A stretch of 7,672 nt of DNA from Campylobacteraceae bacterium (GCA_031282125.1 JAITEH010000089.1:1-7672), one strand, 5' to 3'. Numbered from the stretch's first letter, positions 1 to 5,798 are shown. Program-made: numbers and translations. The notes: a model not told the origin generated them from the sequence alone.

Positions 1-377
1 TGTCTTCTCACCTCTTCGGGCAGACGCGAAAGCACTTGATTGACTTTATTTTGTACTTGAACCTGCGCGATATCGGGATTTACGCCCTGCTCAAATGAGA
101 CGGATATCCTTGAAGAGCCAGAACTGCTGCTTGAAGATGAGAAATACAAAAGCCCGTCAAGTCCCACTAACTGCTGTTCTATTATCTGCGTTACGCTGTT
201 TTCGACCGCCTCGGCAGAAGCTCCGTTGTATGAAGACACGATATTGATACGAGGCGGAGCGATGTCTGGATACTGTTCAACCGAGAGCGTATATACCGAA
301 ATAGCTCCCATTATCATGATAACAAGCGAGATGACCCATGCAAAAATCGGTCTATTTACAAAAAATCGCGCTAACAT
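1..377 (-). CDS. RND efflux pump inner-membrane transporter (AcrB/MexB/CmeB type), N-terminal part only
   Basis: Only the first 125 codons are in the window; the gene continues past the left edge. Translating the minus strand from the ATG at 377 gives MLARFFVNRPIFAWVISLVI, the usual N-terminus of the HAE1 family of proton-driven drug exporters. The first membrane helix is at about residues 9-31, followed by VEQYPDIAPP (33-42) and the porter-domain start, including VTQIIEQQ, GLDGLLYFSS and DIAQVQVQNK, all hallmarks of AcrB-like pumps. Full members have about 1030-1050 residues, so roughly 900 are missing. The ATG lies 4 bases after the adaptor's stop codon, so the two genes are almost certainly co-transcribed and translationally coupled. 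The product should form a trimer in the inner membrane and work with the adaptor and a TolC/CmeC-like channel, probably encoded just beyond the left edge. A serine run (seven Ser near residues 81-87) replaces the more varied residues usual here. The family call is very secure; the substrate range cannot be read. Confidence 0.95.
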   Translation of the reverse strand, partial: MLARFFVNRPIFAWVISLVIMIMGAISVYTLSVEQYPDIAPPRINIVSSYNGASAEAVENSVTQIIEQQLVGLDGLLYFSSSSSSSGSSRISVSFEQGVNPDIAQVQVQNKVNQVLSRLPEEVRR

Positions 378-381
378 CTAT

Positions 382-1509
382 CTACTCGCCGATATATTTG
401 TCGGTAACATCTACAGAAGTTACTTTGCTTCGGCTGTTGATTTTATTGAGTCCTTCAACGATAATCTTATCCGTACTCTTTACGCCGTCAGTAACAAGCC
501 ATTTATTGCCCAAAGCCTTTTTTGTTTCAATGATTTTTGTGATTGTGCTGTTATCTTCCGTCACGACCGTTATTATAGGATTTGCCCGCGAATCCCTCAA
601 AACCGCCCTTTGCGGCACCAAAAAGGCTTTTGTAGTTACAGCCTCTTCTATCACAGCTCTTACATACATTCCGGGAAGTAAAATATTATCGGGATTTGGA
701 AATTCAGCTCTTAGAGTTACTGTCGAAGTGCCCTCATCGACCGCAATCTCTTGCAGTTTTAAAACGCCTTTATGCTCATAAAACGAATCGTCAAGCAGTT
801 TCAGCTTTACCTCCATGCTCCCTTTTCGTATGTGCTGTTCGCTCAAAAGTTTTCTTAGGGCAAGCAGTTGGTTGCTTGATTGGGACAAATCTACATGTAC
901 GGTATTTATGGAACGGATTGTAGTTAAAGACCCGCTTTGCAAAGCCGTCACCAAAGCGCCTTCGGTTACGCTTGAAATGCCTATGATTCCTGAAATGGGC
1001 GCAGATATTTTTGTCTTTTGCAGGTCAATCTCAGCCTTTTTTAAAGCCGCCTCTTTTTCGCCGACAAGCGCTTTTGCTTGTAAGTATGCGGCGGTTATAT
1101 CGTCATGATCTTGTTTTGAGATAGCATCAAAACTTATAAGTTCGTCATATCTTGCTTTTTTGATTTTCAACGCTTCTAAGTTTGCTTTCGCGCTTTGAAG
1201 TGAAGCGCTTGCGCCATCGTATGTGCTTTTGTAAACATCGGGGTTAATCTCATAGAGGATATCGCCTTTTTTGACTTTTTGTCCCTCTTTAAAAACTACT
1301 CTTTTGATAATGCCGCTGACTTCTGGTCTGATTTCTGCCGTCACGGACGCTTTGACTCTGCCTGAAAGCTCCTGCTCTAAAGCAATGGACTGCTCTTTTA
1401 GCTGGATTATGCCCACCTCAACGGGTTTAGTTACTGCCGCGACACTGCTTTTTTCGCATCCTGAAAACATAATAGCAATAATAAAAAAAAGTAAACCGAA
1501 GCTTTTCAC
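382..1509 (-). CDS. RND efflux periplasmic adaptor lipoprotein (AcrA/MexA/CmeA type)
   Basis: This 375-residue membrane-fusion protein links the inner-membrane pump to the outer-membrane channel. I start it at GTG 1509 rather than an in-frame ATG at 1602. The GTG has a GGAG 5 bases upstream and directly begins a lipoprotein signal (KSFGLLFFIIAIMFSGC, putative lipidated Cys18); the longer version would bury that signal behind 31 unlikely residues. The order of parts is typical. A first lipoyl half is at about 59-89 (AEIRPEVSGIIKRVVFKEGQ), an alpha-helical hairpin at about 93-163, and a second lipoyl half at 167-188 (KISAPISGIIG). The beta-barrel and membrane-proximal domains follow, with LLPGMYVRA at 277-285. 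Phe at -3 of the lipobox is not ideal, so the lipid anchor is likely rather than certain. The pump gene follows after 4 bases. No TetR-type repressor gene lies upstream, unlike the cmeR-cmeABC arrangement I recall in Campylobacter. Confidence 0.94.
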   Translation of the reverse strand: MKSFGLLFFIIAIMFSGCEKSSVAAVTKPVEVGIIQLKEQSIALEQELSGRVKASVTAEIRPEVSGIIKRVVFKEGQKVKKGDILYEINPDVYKSTYDGASASLQSAKANLEALKIKKARYDELISFDAISKQDHDDITAAYLQAKALVGEKEAALKKAEIDLQKTKISAPISGIIGISSVTEGALVTALQSGSLTTIRSINTVHVDLSQSSNQLLALRKLLSEQHIRKGSMEVKLKLLDDSFYEHKGVLKLQEIAVDEGTSTVTLRAEFPNPDNILLPGMYVRAVIEEAVTTKAFLVPQRAVLRDSRANPIITVVTEDNSTITKIIETKKALGNKWLVTDGVKSTDKIIVEGLNKINSRSKVTSVDVTDKYIGE

Positions 1510-1514
1510 GAAAT

Positions 1515-1518
1515 CTCC
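1515..1518 (-). promoter_or_regulatory. Ribosome binding site deciding the GTG start of the adaptor gene
   Basis: The minus strand reads AAGGATGGAGATTTC immediately before the GTG at 1509. GGAG sits 5 bases from the GTG, a good Shine-Dalgarno position, and no comparable site precedes the in-frame ATG at 1602. With the lipoprotein signal starting at this codon, it settles the start. Confidence 0.7.
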
Positions 1519-1564
1519 ATCCTTAAAAAGATTTGATAATACTACTCTACATCTGTTAATCAAC

Positions 1565-1586
1565 TGTAAAATAATATATACGTACA
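1565..1586. promoter_or_regulatory. TGTA-N14-TACA inverted repeat over the efflux -10, possible operator
   Basis: TGTA at 1565-1568 and TACA at 1583-1586 flank an AT-rich core containing the proposed -10 element. TetR-family repressors of efflux pumps often bind such dyads; from memory the CmeR site in Campylobacter also has TGTA/TACA ends. Only the four outer bases of each arm pair, so this could be chance. No regulator gene is visible next to it. Confidence 0.2.
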
Positions 1587-1602
1587 AATGATAAAAAGAC
1601 AA
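1573..1602 (-). promoter_or_regulatory. Candidate sigma-70 promoter of the efflux operon
   Basis: On the minus strand there is a -35-like TTGTCT (1602-1597; 4 of 6 consensus bases) and a -10-like TATATT (1578-1573; 5 of 6), separated by 18 bases. Transcription would start near 1566, leaving a leader of about 57 bases before the GTG. The region is AT-rich, so chance matches are likely and the call is moderate. The position, upstream of the adaptor and after the end of yajQ, is what an independently regulated efflux operon needs. Confidence 0.4.
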
Positions 1603-1608
1603 ACCTTG

Positions 1609-1643
1609 CCCTATTTGTTATGAAAAAAGTAACGACCCTATTT
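1609..1643. repeat. Short direct repeat CCCTATTT, period 27, upstream of the efflux promoter
   Basis: CCCTATTT occurs at 1609-1616 and again at 1636-1643, directly upstream of the -35-like hexamer. Two 8-base copies within 35 bases may form a binding site for an activator or be coincidental. Apart from the promoter candidate, I see nothing else in the 1510-1746 gap: no convincing small ORF and no strong terminator. Confidence 0.25.
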
Positions 1644-1746
1644 TTACCGCTTAAAAACTACGATTTGGTATCATACTATCGGGCAATACATTTTGATTGT
1701 ATAAAATTTAGGACTTTGATGTGTTATTTGCTCTTTTGGGCAAAAA

Positions 1747-2247
1747 TTATTTCAAATTCGTAAAGCTTAGCGGCAGAGATAACTCTTTTGCCTTTACCGC
1801 TTTGATGCAAGCTTGCAAATCGTCTATGGATTTGCCCACAACCCTCACCACATCGCCTCTTATCGAAGCTTGTACTTTTAAGTTTTCATCTTTGATAGTT
1901 TTTACTATCAGCTTTGCATCTTCACTGTTTATAGTGTCCACGATACTGTAAACTATACGCACATTTCCCTTGCTTGCTTCCTCTTTCTTACTCTCTTTAA
2001 ATACGCCCGAAGAGAGTCCACGCTTTATGATTTTGCCAAGCAGCAAATCATATATCGCATCTGCTTTTGTATCGCTTGTGGCGAGAATGGTAAGGGTTTT
2101 TGCTTTTTCATTATAATCAAGCTCAGCCGTTACGCCTTTAAAATCAAATCTGCCAGCTATCTCTTTTTTAGCCTGCTCCAGCGCATTTTTAAACTCCTGC
2201 ACATTTAACTCTGCGCTTATATCAAAACTATGTTCTTTTACTGCCAT
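1747..2247 (-). CDS. yajQ: YajQ family nucleotide-binding protein
   Basis: The 166-residue product has the normal length of the YajQ (UPF0234) family (about 160-165). Family landmarks are FDI near the N-terminus (8-10), GRFDFKG (32-38), the KRG turn (75-77), the second-domain signature KVQASIRGDVVRVVGKS (124-140) with DDLQ (142-145), and the terminal FTN (162-164). YajQ proteins are small cytoplasmic proteins with two ferredoxin-like folds that bind nucleotides or RNA. A Xanthomonas homologue is reported to bind cyclic di-GMP and act with a transcription factor; whether this one does is unknown. The ATG directly abuts the stop of the upstream dehydrogenase (TAAATG). Its ribosome binding site (AGAGGG, about 2254-2259) lies inside the end of that gene, so translation is probably coupled. 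It is the last gene of the five-gene run. I see only a 5-base-pair hairpin after it, not a convincing terminator. Confidence 0.93.
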   Translation of the reverse strand: MAVKEHSFDISAELNVQEFKNALEQAKKEIAGRFDFKGVTAELDYNEKAKTLTILATSDTKADAIYDLLLGKIIKRGLSSGVFKESKKEEASKGNVRIVYSIVDTINSEDAKLIVKTIKDENLKVQASIRGDVVRVVGKSIDDLQACIKAVKAKELSLPLSFTNLK

Positions 2248-3186
2248 TTATCTACCCTCTTTCATGAATATTTTTATATTTTTATAGACTGCTTTCATCA
2301 ATCTTCTTCTTGCCTCTACGCTTCCCCATGCAACATGAGGAGTTATGATATACCTGTCTTTTTGTTTTAAATCTGCCAAATGAGACTCTTTTTGCATAGG
2401 CTCCGTCTCCAAAACATCCAGCGCGGCATATATTTTTCTATTTTCTATCGCATCTTTTAATGCCCTCTCATCGACGATTCCGCCGCGCCCTGCATTGATG
2501 ATAACGGCGTCTTGCTTCATGAGGCTAAGTTCATGAGCGCCTATAAGGTTTTTTGTCTTGCCGTTTAAGGGCGCATGGATGGATATTATATCCGAAGTCG
2601 TTAAAAGCTCTTCCAAAGATACTCTTGGGTATTTCTCCTCTCTTTGAACTTCGGAAGTCGAATAATACGCTGCTTTCATGCCAAAAGCGCGCGCTAATTT
2701 GGCAGTTTGCCTGCCTATGGCGCCAAGCCCGATAATCCCCCATCTTTTACCGAAAAGTTCGACGAAAGGTTTATCCAGATTTGTGAAGATTTCGCTTTTT
2801 TGCCACTTGCCGCTTTTAACGTATCTGTCGTAAAATCCAAGTCTGCCCACAAGATGCAAAGCCAAAGCAACCGTGTGCTGCGCAACTGATTTTGTAGAGT
2901 AGCCCGCGACATTTTTTACGCTCACACCAAACTCTTTTGCCGCTTGTAAATCCACGTTATTCATACCCGTAGCGGTTAACGCTATGAGTTTTAATTTGGG
3001 CAGTTTTTCCAAAAATTCGCGGTCAAATATGACTTTATTTGTTATAACAATATCAGCGTCTTTGACCCTCTCAAACTTTTCGTCATTTTGCGTAGTTTGA
3101 TAAATGCTAAATTCGCCAAGCCTGTAAAAAGCGGATAAATCTATATCTTTGCCAAGCGTTTGTGCGTCCAGTAGTACTATTTTCAT
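2248..3186 (-). CDS. D-isomer-specific 2-hydroxyacid dehydrogenase (glycerate-dehydrogenase-like)
   Basis: This 312-residue enzyme has the full length and layout of the NAD(P)-dependent D-2-hydroxyacid dehydrogenases, which interconvert 2-keto acids and D-2-hydroxy acids in the cytoplasm. The split catalytic domain begins with MKIVLLDAQT. The Rossmann domain has the dinucleotide loop GLGAIG (153-158). The catalytic triad is intact: Arg234 in NAGRGG, Glu262 in LDVLETEP, and His284 in TPHVAWGS. The SGKW segment (125-128) and overall length point towards the glycerate/hydroxypyruvate reductase branch (HprA-like) rather than phosphoglycerate dehydrogenase, which has an extra C-terminal domain. 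The substrate is not certain. The end of the second Rossmann strand reads AYYSTS (173-178) with no acidic residue, so NADPH use is possible. The gene starts 1 base after the ATP-grasp gene's stop (TAAAATG) with no clear ribosome binding site, and ends flush with yajQ. Confidence 0.92.
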   Translation of the reverse strand: MKIVLLDAQTLGKDIDLSAFYRLGEFSIYQTTQNDEKFERVKDADIVITNKVIFDREFLEKLPKLKLIALTATGMNNVDLQAAKEFGVSVKNVAGYSTKSVAQHTVALALHLVGRLGFYDRYVKSGKWQKSEIFTNLDKPFVELFGKRWGIIGLGAIGRQTAKLARAFGMKAAYYSTSEVQREEKYPRVSLEELLTTSDIISIHAPLNGKTKNLIGAHELSLMKQDAVIINAGRGGIVDERALKDAIENRKIYAALDVLETEPMQKESHLADLKQKDRYIITPHVAWGSVEARRRLMKAVYKNIKIFMKEGR

Positions 3187-3187
3187 T

Positions 3188-4363
3188 TTAGTTTATGATA
3201 TGTCCTATGAATTTTGCGTAATTATTCAGTATCGCTCCCCCGCGCCTAAAACCAAGTCCGCACCCCTCGTATGCGAAAAACACTCCAGCTTGATATGAAT
3301 TGCCCAAAGAGTCTTTCGGAAAATCAACATACTCTTGATAAATCGGTACGAAGTTCTCATACTCGCCGTCAGTTTTTTCCGCAACGCTTCCGTCGGCTTC
3401 AAAAATAGTCGTATTAGCGCCCTCTCTGCCAAAACTGTGTTTTTTTACATGCTTTACGCGCAAAGGCTCAAACGAAGTCTCAAGCAGCAGCGGATGATTT
3501 GGGTACAAATCCCACAAAATCTTCATCATAGCTTTGCTTTGAAACAAAAGCGTATATGCGGGGTTTAGTATAATGGCTTTTTGGTTTTGTACGATATCTT
3601 TCAGTATCAAAGCAAGATTTGGCTCTTTGATGGCGATATCTTCCCATGGAATGAGTTTAAACCAAAATTCAAAATTTTCATCGCCCTTAAATACCCCCTC
3701 TTCTTCCGCAAAGCTAACCTCGTCAACGTAAGCAAAATCGGTATGAAATCCCGCTTCGTTAGCCGCGCTTTGCAAAAATTTGGTAGTTACCTCATCTTCC
3801 AAACTTCCCGCTACAGAGCTGAAAAGTATCTTCCATCCCTCATAATATTTGCCAAATTCGTCGGTATCTCCATGCAAGACGACAAGTCTGCGGAAATTCT
3901 CTTTTAAAGCTTCATGTATATTGTTAAACTGCGAAGCTTCGTCAAGAGCGTTTTTTTTCAACATAGCCCACTGTATGATGGAACTCTCATAAAGCGATGT
4001 AGGCGTATCGGCGTTAAACTCTATCAATTTTATAGGTTTGCCGTCTATGCCGCCAGCCAAATCAAATCTTCCGTACAAATGCCAATGCACGTCGTTTTCC
4101 CATGAGTTTTTGACGACCTCTACGAGATTGAACGGTATGCCGACTTCATGGAAAAGATTGTTATCGATAACATATTGAGCGGCACTGATATACATATTAT
4201 ACAGCTCGTTTGCCGCAGCATAATACGCATTAGCCTCATTTTGGCTGACTTCTACAAGCTCATCCGCGATATATGGCGTATTGTCCAAATCTGTGTGCCA
4301 GTAGCAATCGATTGATTCCAAATACTCTTTGGTTAAAGGCTGTAATTTTACAAGATTTACCAT
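3188..4363 (-). CDS. Glutathionylspermidine synthase family ATP-grasp protein (YgiC/YjfC-like)
   Basis: This 391-residue cytoplasmic protein matches the C-terminal synthetase domain of glutathionylspermidine synthase, an ATP-grasp ligase that activates the glycine carboxylate of glutathione and joins it to a spermidine amine. The conserved pocket is present: GRFD (98-101) and EFNADTPTSLYES (115-127). By alignment from memory, Arg99, Asp101, Glu115 and Asn117 match the catalytic Arg and Mg/ATP ligands of the E. coli enzyme. The glycine-rich SFGREGAN (310-317) and C-terminal GFRRGGAILNNYAKFIGH (371-388) are also family signatures. It lacks the N-terminal amidase domain of the bifunctional E. 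coli enzyme, so it belongs to the stand-alone YgiC/YjfC type. As I recall, those homologues showed no glutathionylspermidine synthase activity when tested, so the real substrate is unknown. The gene begins 3 bases after a lipoprotein gene ending in Gly-Gly codons, which suggests that product as partner or substrate. Confidence 0.9.
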   Translation of the reverse strand: MVNLVKLQPLTKEYLESIDCYWHTDLDNTPYIADELVEVSQNEANAYYAAANELYNMYISAAQYVIDNNLFHEVGIPFNLVEVVKNSWENDVHWHLYGRFDLAGGIDGKPIKLIEFNADTPTSLYESSIIQWAMLKKNALDEASQFNNIHEALKENFRRLVVLHGDTDEFGKYYEGWKILFSSVAGSLEDEVTTKFLQSAANEAGFHTDFAYVDEVSFAEEEGVFKGDENFEFWFKLIPWEDIAIKEPNLALILKDIVQNQKAIILNPAYTLLFQSKAMMKILWDLYPNHPLLLETSFEPLRVKHVKKHSFGREGANTTIFEADGSVAEKTDGEYENFVPIYQEYVDFPKDSLGNSYQAGVFFAYEGCGLGFRRGGAILNNYAKFIGHIIN

Positions 4364-4366
4364 TAT

Positions 4367-4957
4367 TTAACCGCCGTAAGAGCTGCCGCCGCTCGAGCTT
4401 TTACTGCCGCCTCCGAAAAATCCGCCGCTTTTTGAAGTGGTGCTTTTGGTGTTTGTAGGATTTGCTTTATTGAAACTATCCACGCTTCTTGAGTATGTCT
4501 GCGGCGATTTGTAAGAGGTCTGTCTTTGCTGTTGATAATTTGAATTTCCAAATAGTTTACTGCCTATCCAGCTTCCTATTATAGCTCCCGCCGCACTTGA
4601 AAGTATGACCGAACCTAAAGACGGCGTACCGCTTGAAATCTGCGGATTGGTCAAAGTTGATGTGCCCTCGTCTATCTTGTCGGATTCGGCTTTCAATAGA
4701 GCGTTTATCTCATCTTCGCTAAGCATCCTCTCTACTCCGTTTTTATCTTTCAAAACCACTCTTGTAACGCTGCTTGGATACTCTTCCAATATCTTATAAC
4801 TTCCGTCTTCTGCCTCTTCGATGATGACAAAAGCTCCTTGCTGCTGTTGCTCTTGGACGCTATTTTCATTGCTCTCGCATCCCAATATGCCAAAAACGGC
4901 AACGGCGCCTATACCACCGGCTATAGCATAGTCGGAAATCTTCCTTATGTATTTCAA
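4367..4957 (-). CDS. UPF0323-like lipoprotein with glycine-zipper segment and Ser/Gly tail
   Basis: The 196-residue product starts at a TTG (4957) with a strong AGGAG 5 bases upstream. The N-terminus, [20 protein letters not shown], resembles the UPF0323 lipoproteins of Campylobacterota (Cj0371/HP0232 type, from memory). A hydrophobic signal (about 10-26) ends in ILGC, so Cys27 should be lipidated after export. A Gln run (37-40) and a charged region (45-97) follow. Next is a hydrophobic glycine-zipper segment at 115-137 with Gly124, Gly128 and Gly132 spaced by four, which may insert in or pack against a membrane. The rest is a low-complexity Gln/Ser/Thr/Asn linker and a tail (177-196) made almost only of Gly, Ser, Lys, Phe and Tyr, ending SSYGG. 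No enzymatic motif is visible. The UPF0323 assignment is likely; function is unknown. It lies between the HTH gene (18-base gap) and the ATP-grasp gene (3-base gap). Confidence 0.85.
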   Translation of the reverse strand: MKYIRKISDYAIAGGIGAVAVFGILGCESNENSVQEQQQQGAFVIIEEAEDGSYKILEEYPSSVTRVVLKDKNGVERMLSEDEINALLKAESDKIDEGTSTLTNPQISSGTPSLGSVILSSAAGAIIGSWIGSKLFGNSNYQQQRQTSYKSPQTYSRSVDSFNKANPTNTKSTTSKSGGFFGGGSKSSSGGSSYGG

Positions 4958-4962
4958 TATTT

Positions 4963-4967
4963 CTCCT
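4963..4967 (-). promoter_or_regulatory. Ribosome binding site deciding the TTG start of the lipoprotein
   Basis: AAAGGAGAAATA precedes the TTG at 4957 on the minus strand, with AGGAG 5 bases away. It occupies most of the 18-base gap after the HTH gene. No nearby ATG or GTG in this frame would keep the KISDY-type N-terminus and signal peptide, so the rare TTG start is well supported. Confidence 0.75.
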
Positions 4968-4975
4968 TTGGATTT

Positions 4976-5656
4976 TTATATGAATTTTTCTATCTCTTCT
5001 TTTTTCACGTACAAAACTCCTTCGTCCTCTTGTACGTCGATATCCTGTCCCGCCGCCTCTTTCACGGAAGTGATGATTTTCTTTTTCTCTTTTTTTGAAA
5101 AGCCTTTTGCCCTCAAGTAGCTTTTTAGCTCTCTCCAATCAGAAAACTCTCTCTCATCCGCACTTTTATCGCCGCCGCTATCTTTTTTGGCGCGCCACTT
5201 TTCCATCTTCTCTTCAAAACTCGCGTCTATCGTCACTTTTTCGACATCGCTTACGGGTTTTGCCAAAAGCGAACGATTGGCAAGCGTTAGTATCGCTTTT
5301 AGCTGTTCGTCGCGCTCTTTATAGATAGTCTCCAAAGCCACTCTCTGCTCAATCAAAAGCTGCTCTTTCTCTTTTATGAGCTTCTCTTTATCTTTGTTCA
5401 GTTCCGAATTTGCAGCTTTAAGTTCGGCTATTTGAGAAATCAAAAGATTGATATATCTCTCGTCGAGAACTACATTTTTTTTTGGCGTTTTAACCGTCGG
5501 TTTTTCAGAAGATTTAAGTTCGCCGTCTTCCAATAATATATAGCGCTCGTCGTTTTCCTGCACGCTTTGCAAAGAGCCGCGCCTGATGCGATTGTAAATC
5601 GCCTCTTTTGTTATGCCAAGCTCCAAAGCGGCATCTGCTACCGTTAGTTTTCTCAT
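4976..5656 (-). CDS. Helix-turn-helix DNA-binding protein with long coiled coil (function unknown)
   Basis: The 226-residue product opens with a MerR/excisionase-like winged-helix signature: LTVADAALELGITKEAIYNR (4-23), RGSLQSV (26-32), and a strand with ERYILLED (37-44). A Lys/Pro/Thr-rich linker (about 47-62) leads to a long, heptad-like charged helix at about 65-125 (repeated Glu/Lys with Leu/Ile), very likely a dimerising coiled coil. The rest is charged and basic (FSKKEKKKI at 186-194) with a short C-terminal part, GVLYVKKEEIEKF (213-225). I see no ligand-binding or catalytic domain and do not recognise a named family. It heads the minus-strand operon and is divergent from the DUF898 gene, so autoregulation and control of either side are reasonable inferences. 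A run of nine A (5475-5483 read on the minus strand) falls in the linker, where slippage would leave only the HTH. The start ATG has AAGG about 8 bases upstream. Confidence 0.75.
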   Translation of the reverse strand: MRKLTVADAALELGITKEAIYNRIRRGSLQSVQENDERYILLEDGELKSSEKPTVKTPKKNVVLDERYINLLISQIAELKAANSELNKDKEKLIKEKEQLLIEQRVALETIYKERDEQLKAILTLANRSLLAKPVSDVEKVTIDASFEEKMEKWRAKKDSGGDKSADEREFSDWRELKSYLRAKGFSKKEKKKIITSVKEAAGQDIDVQEDEGVLYVKKEEIEKFI

Positions 5657-5684
5657 GCGCTAACCTTTTTGGTTTGTTTGCGTT

Positions 5685-5693
5685 ATTATAGCA
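5685..5693 (-). promoter_or_regulatory. Extended -10 promoter of the HTH-lipoprotein-ATP-grasp operon
   Basis: The minus strand reads TGCTATAAT, a perfect extended -10 (TGn plus TATAAT). No good -35 sits at 17 bases; TTGAGC (5715-5710) is at 19 bases. Extended -10 elements often work without a strong -35. Transcription would begin near 5678, giving a leader of about 22 bases before the ATG at 5656. Confidence 0.65.
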
Positions 5694-5708
5694 AAATAGC
5701 GTAAAATA

Positions 5709-5756
5709 AGCTCAAAAAGAGCTAACAAACATCCAAAAACGTTTCTGTTTGCTAAC
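5709..5756. repeat. Cluster of short repeats between divergent promoters, possible operator
   Basis: The intergenic region contains an inverted repeat AGCTC-N5-GAGCT (5709-5723). It also has a direct repeat GCTAACA (5721-5727 and 5751-5757, period 30), a dyad CAAAC/GTTTG (5726-5730 and 5747-5751), and a perfect palindrome AAACGTTT (5737-5744). A further GCTAAC lies at 5659-5664 in the operon leader. These sit between the two -10 elements, where a divergently encoded HTH regulator would typically bind. Which of them matters, if any, cannot be decided here. Confidence 0.35.
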
Positions 5757-5762
5757 ATTTTA

Positions 5763-5771
5763 TGCTAAAAT
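5763..5771 (+). promoter_or_regulatory. Extended -10 promoter of the DUF898-M48 operon
   Basis: The plus strand reads TGCTAAAAT, an extended -10 with one mismatch to TATAAT. No clear -35 is visible at the usual spacing. The predicted start near 5778 falls in an A7T6A5 tract (5773-5790). AAGGCGAG, ending 3 bases before the ATG at 5799, is the likely ribosome binding site. Confidence 0.55.
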
Positions 5772-5798
5772 TAAAAAAATTTTTTAAAAAGGCGAGCT

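Noticed and set aside
226..781. Two plus-strand open frames over the pump/adaptor junction
   Set aside because: They are antisense to clear AcrB-like and AcrA-like sequence, have no recognisable domains and lack credible ribosome binding sites.
1510..1602. Longer adaptor version starting at ATG 1602
   Set aside because: It would place 31 residues ahead of an intact lipoprotein signal and has no good ribosome binding site; the GTG at 1509 has GGAG at ideal spacing.
1662..1674. Palindrome GTATCATAC as an operator
   Set aside because: It has four-base arms, no second copy and no promoter alignment; such palindromes are expected by chance in AT-rich gaps.
1721..1746. Hairpin TTTGC-N8-GCAAA after yajQ as a terminator
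   Set aside because: The stem is only 5 base pairs, has little GC and is not followed by a clear T run, so it is too weak to call.
4866..5138. Arg/Lys-rich 90-residue minus-strand frame overlapping the HTH and lipoprotein genes
   Set aside because: It is an out-of-frame shadow of the Glu/Lys-rich coding sequence; both overlapping genes are better supported by start sites and domains.
5662..5674. AACC-N5-GGTT hairpin hiding the HTH gene's ribosome binding site
   Set aside because: A stem of 4 base pairs is too weak to support a regulatory claim.
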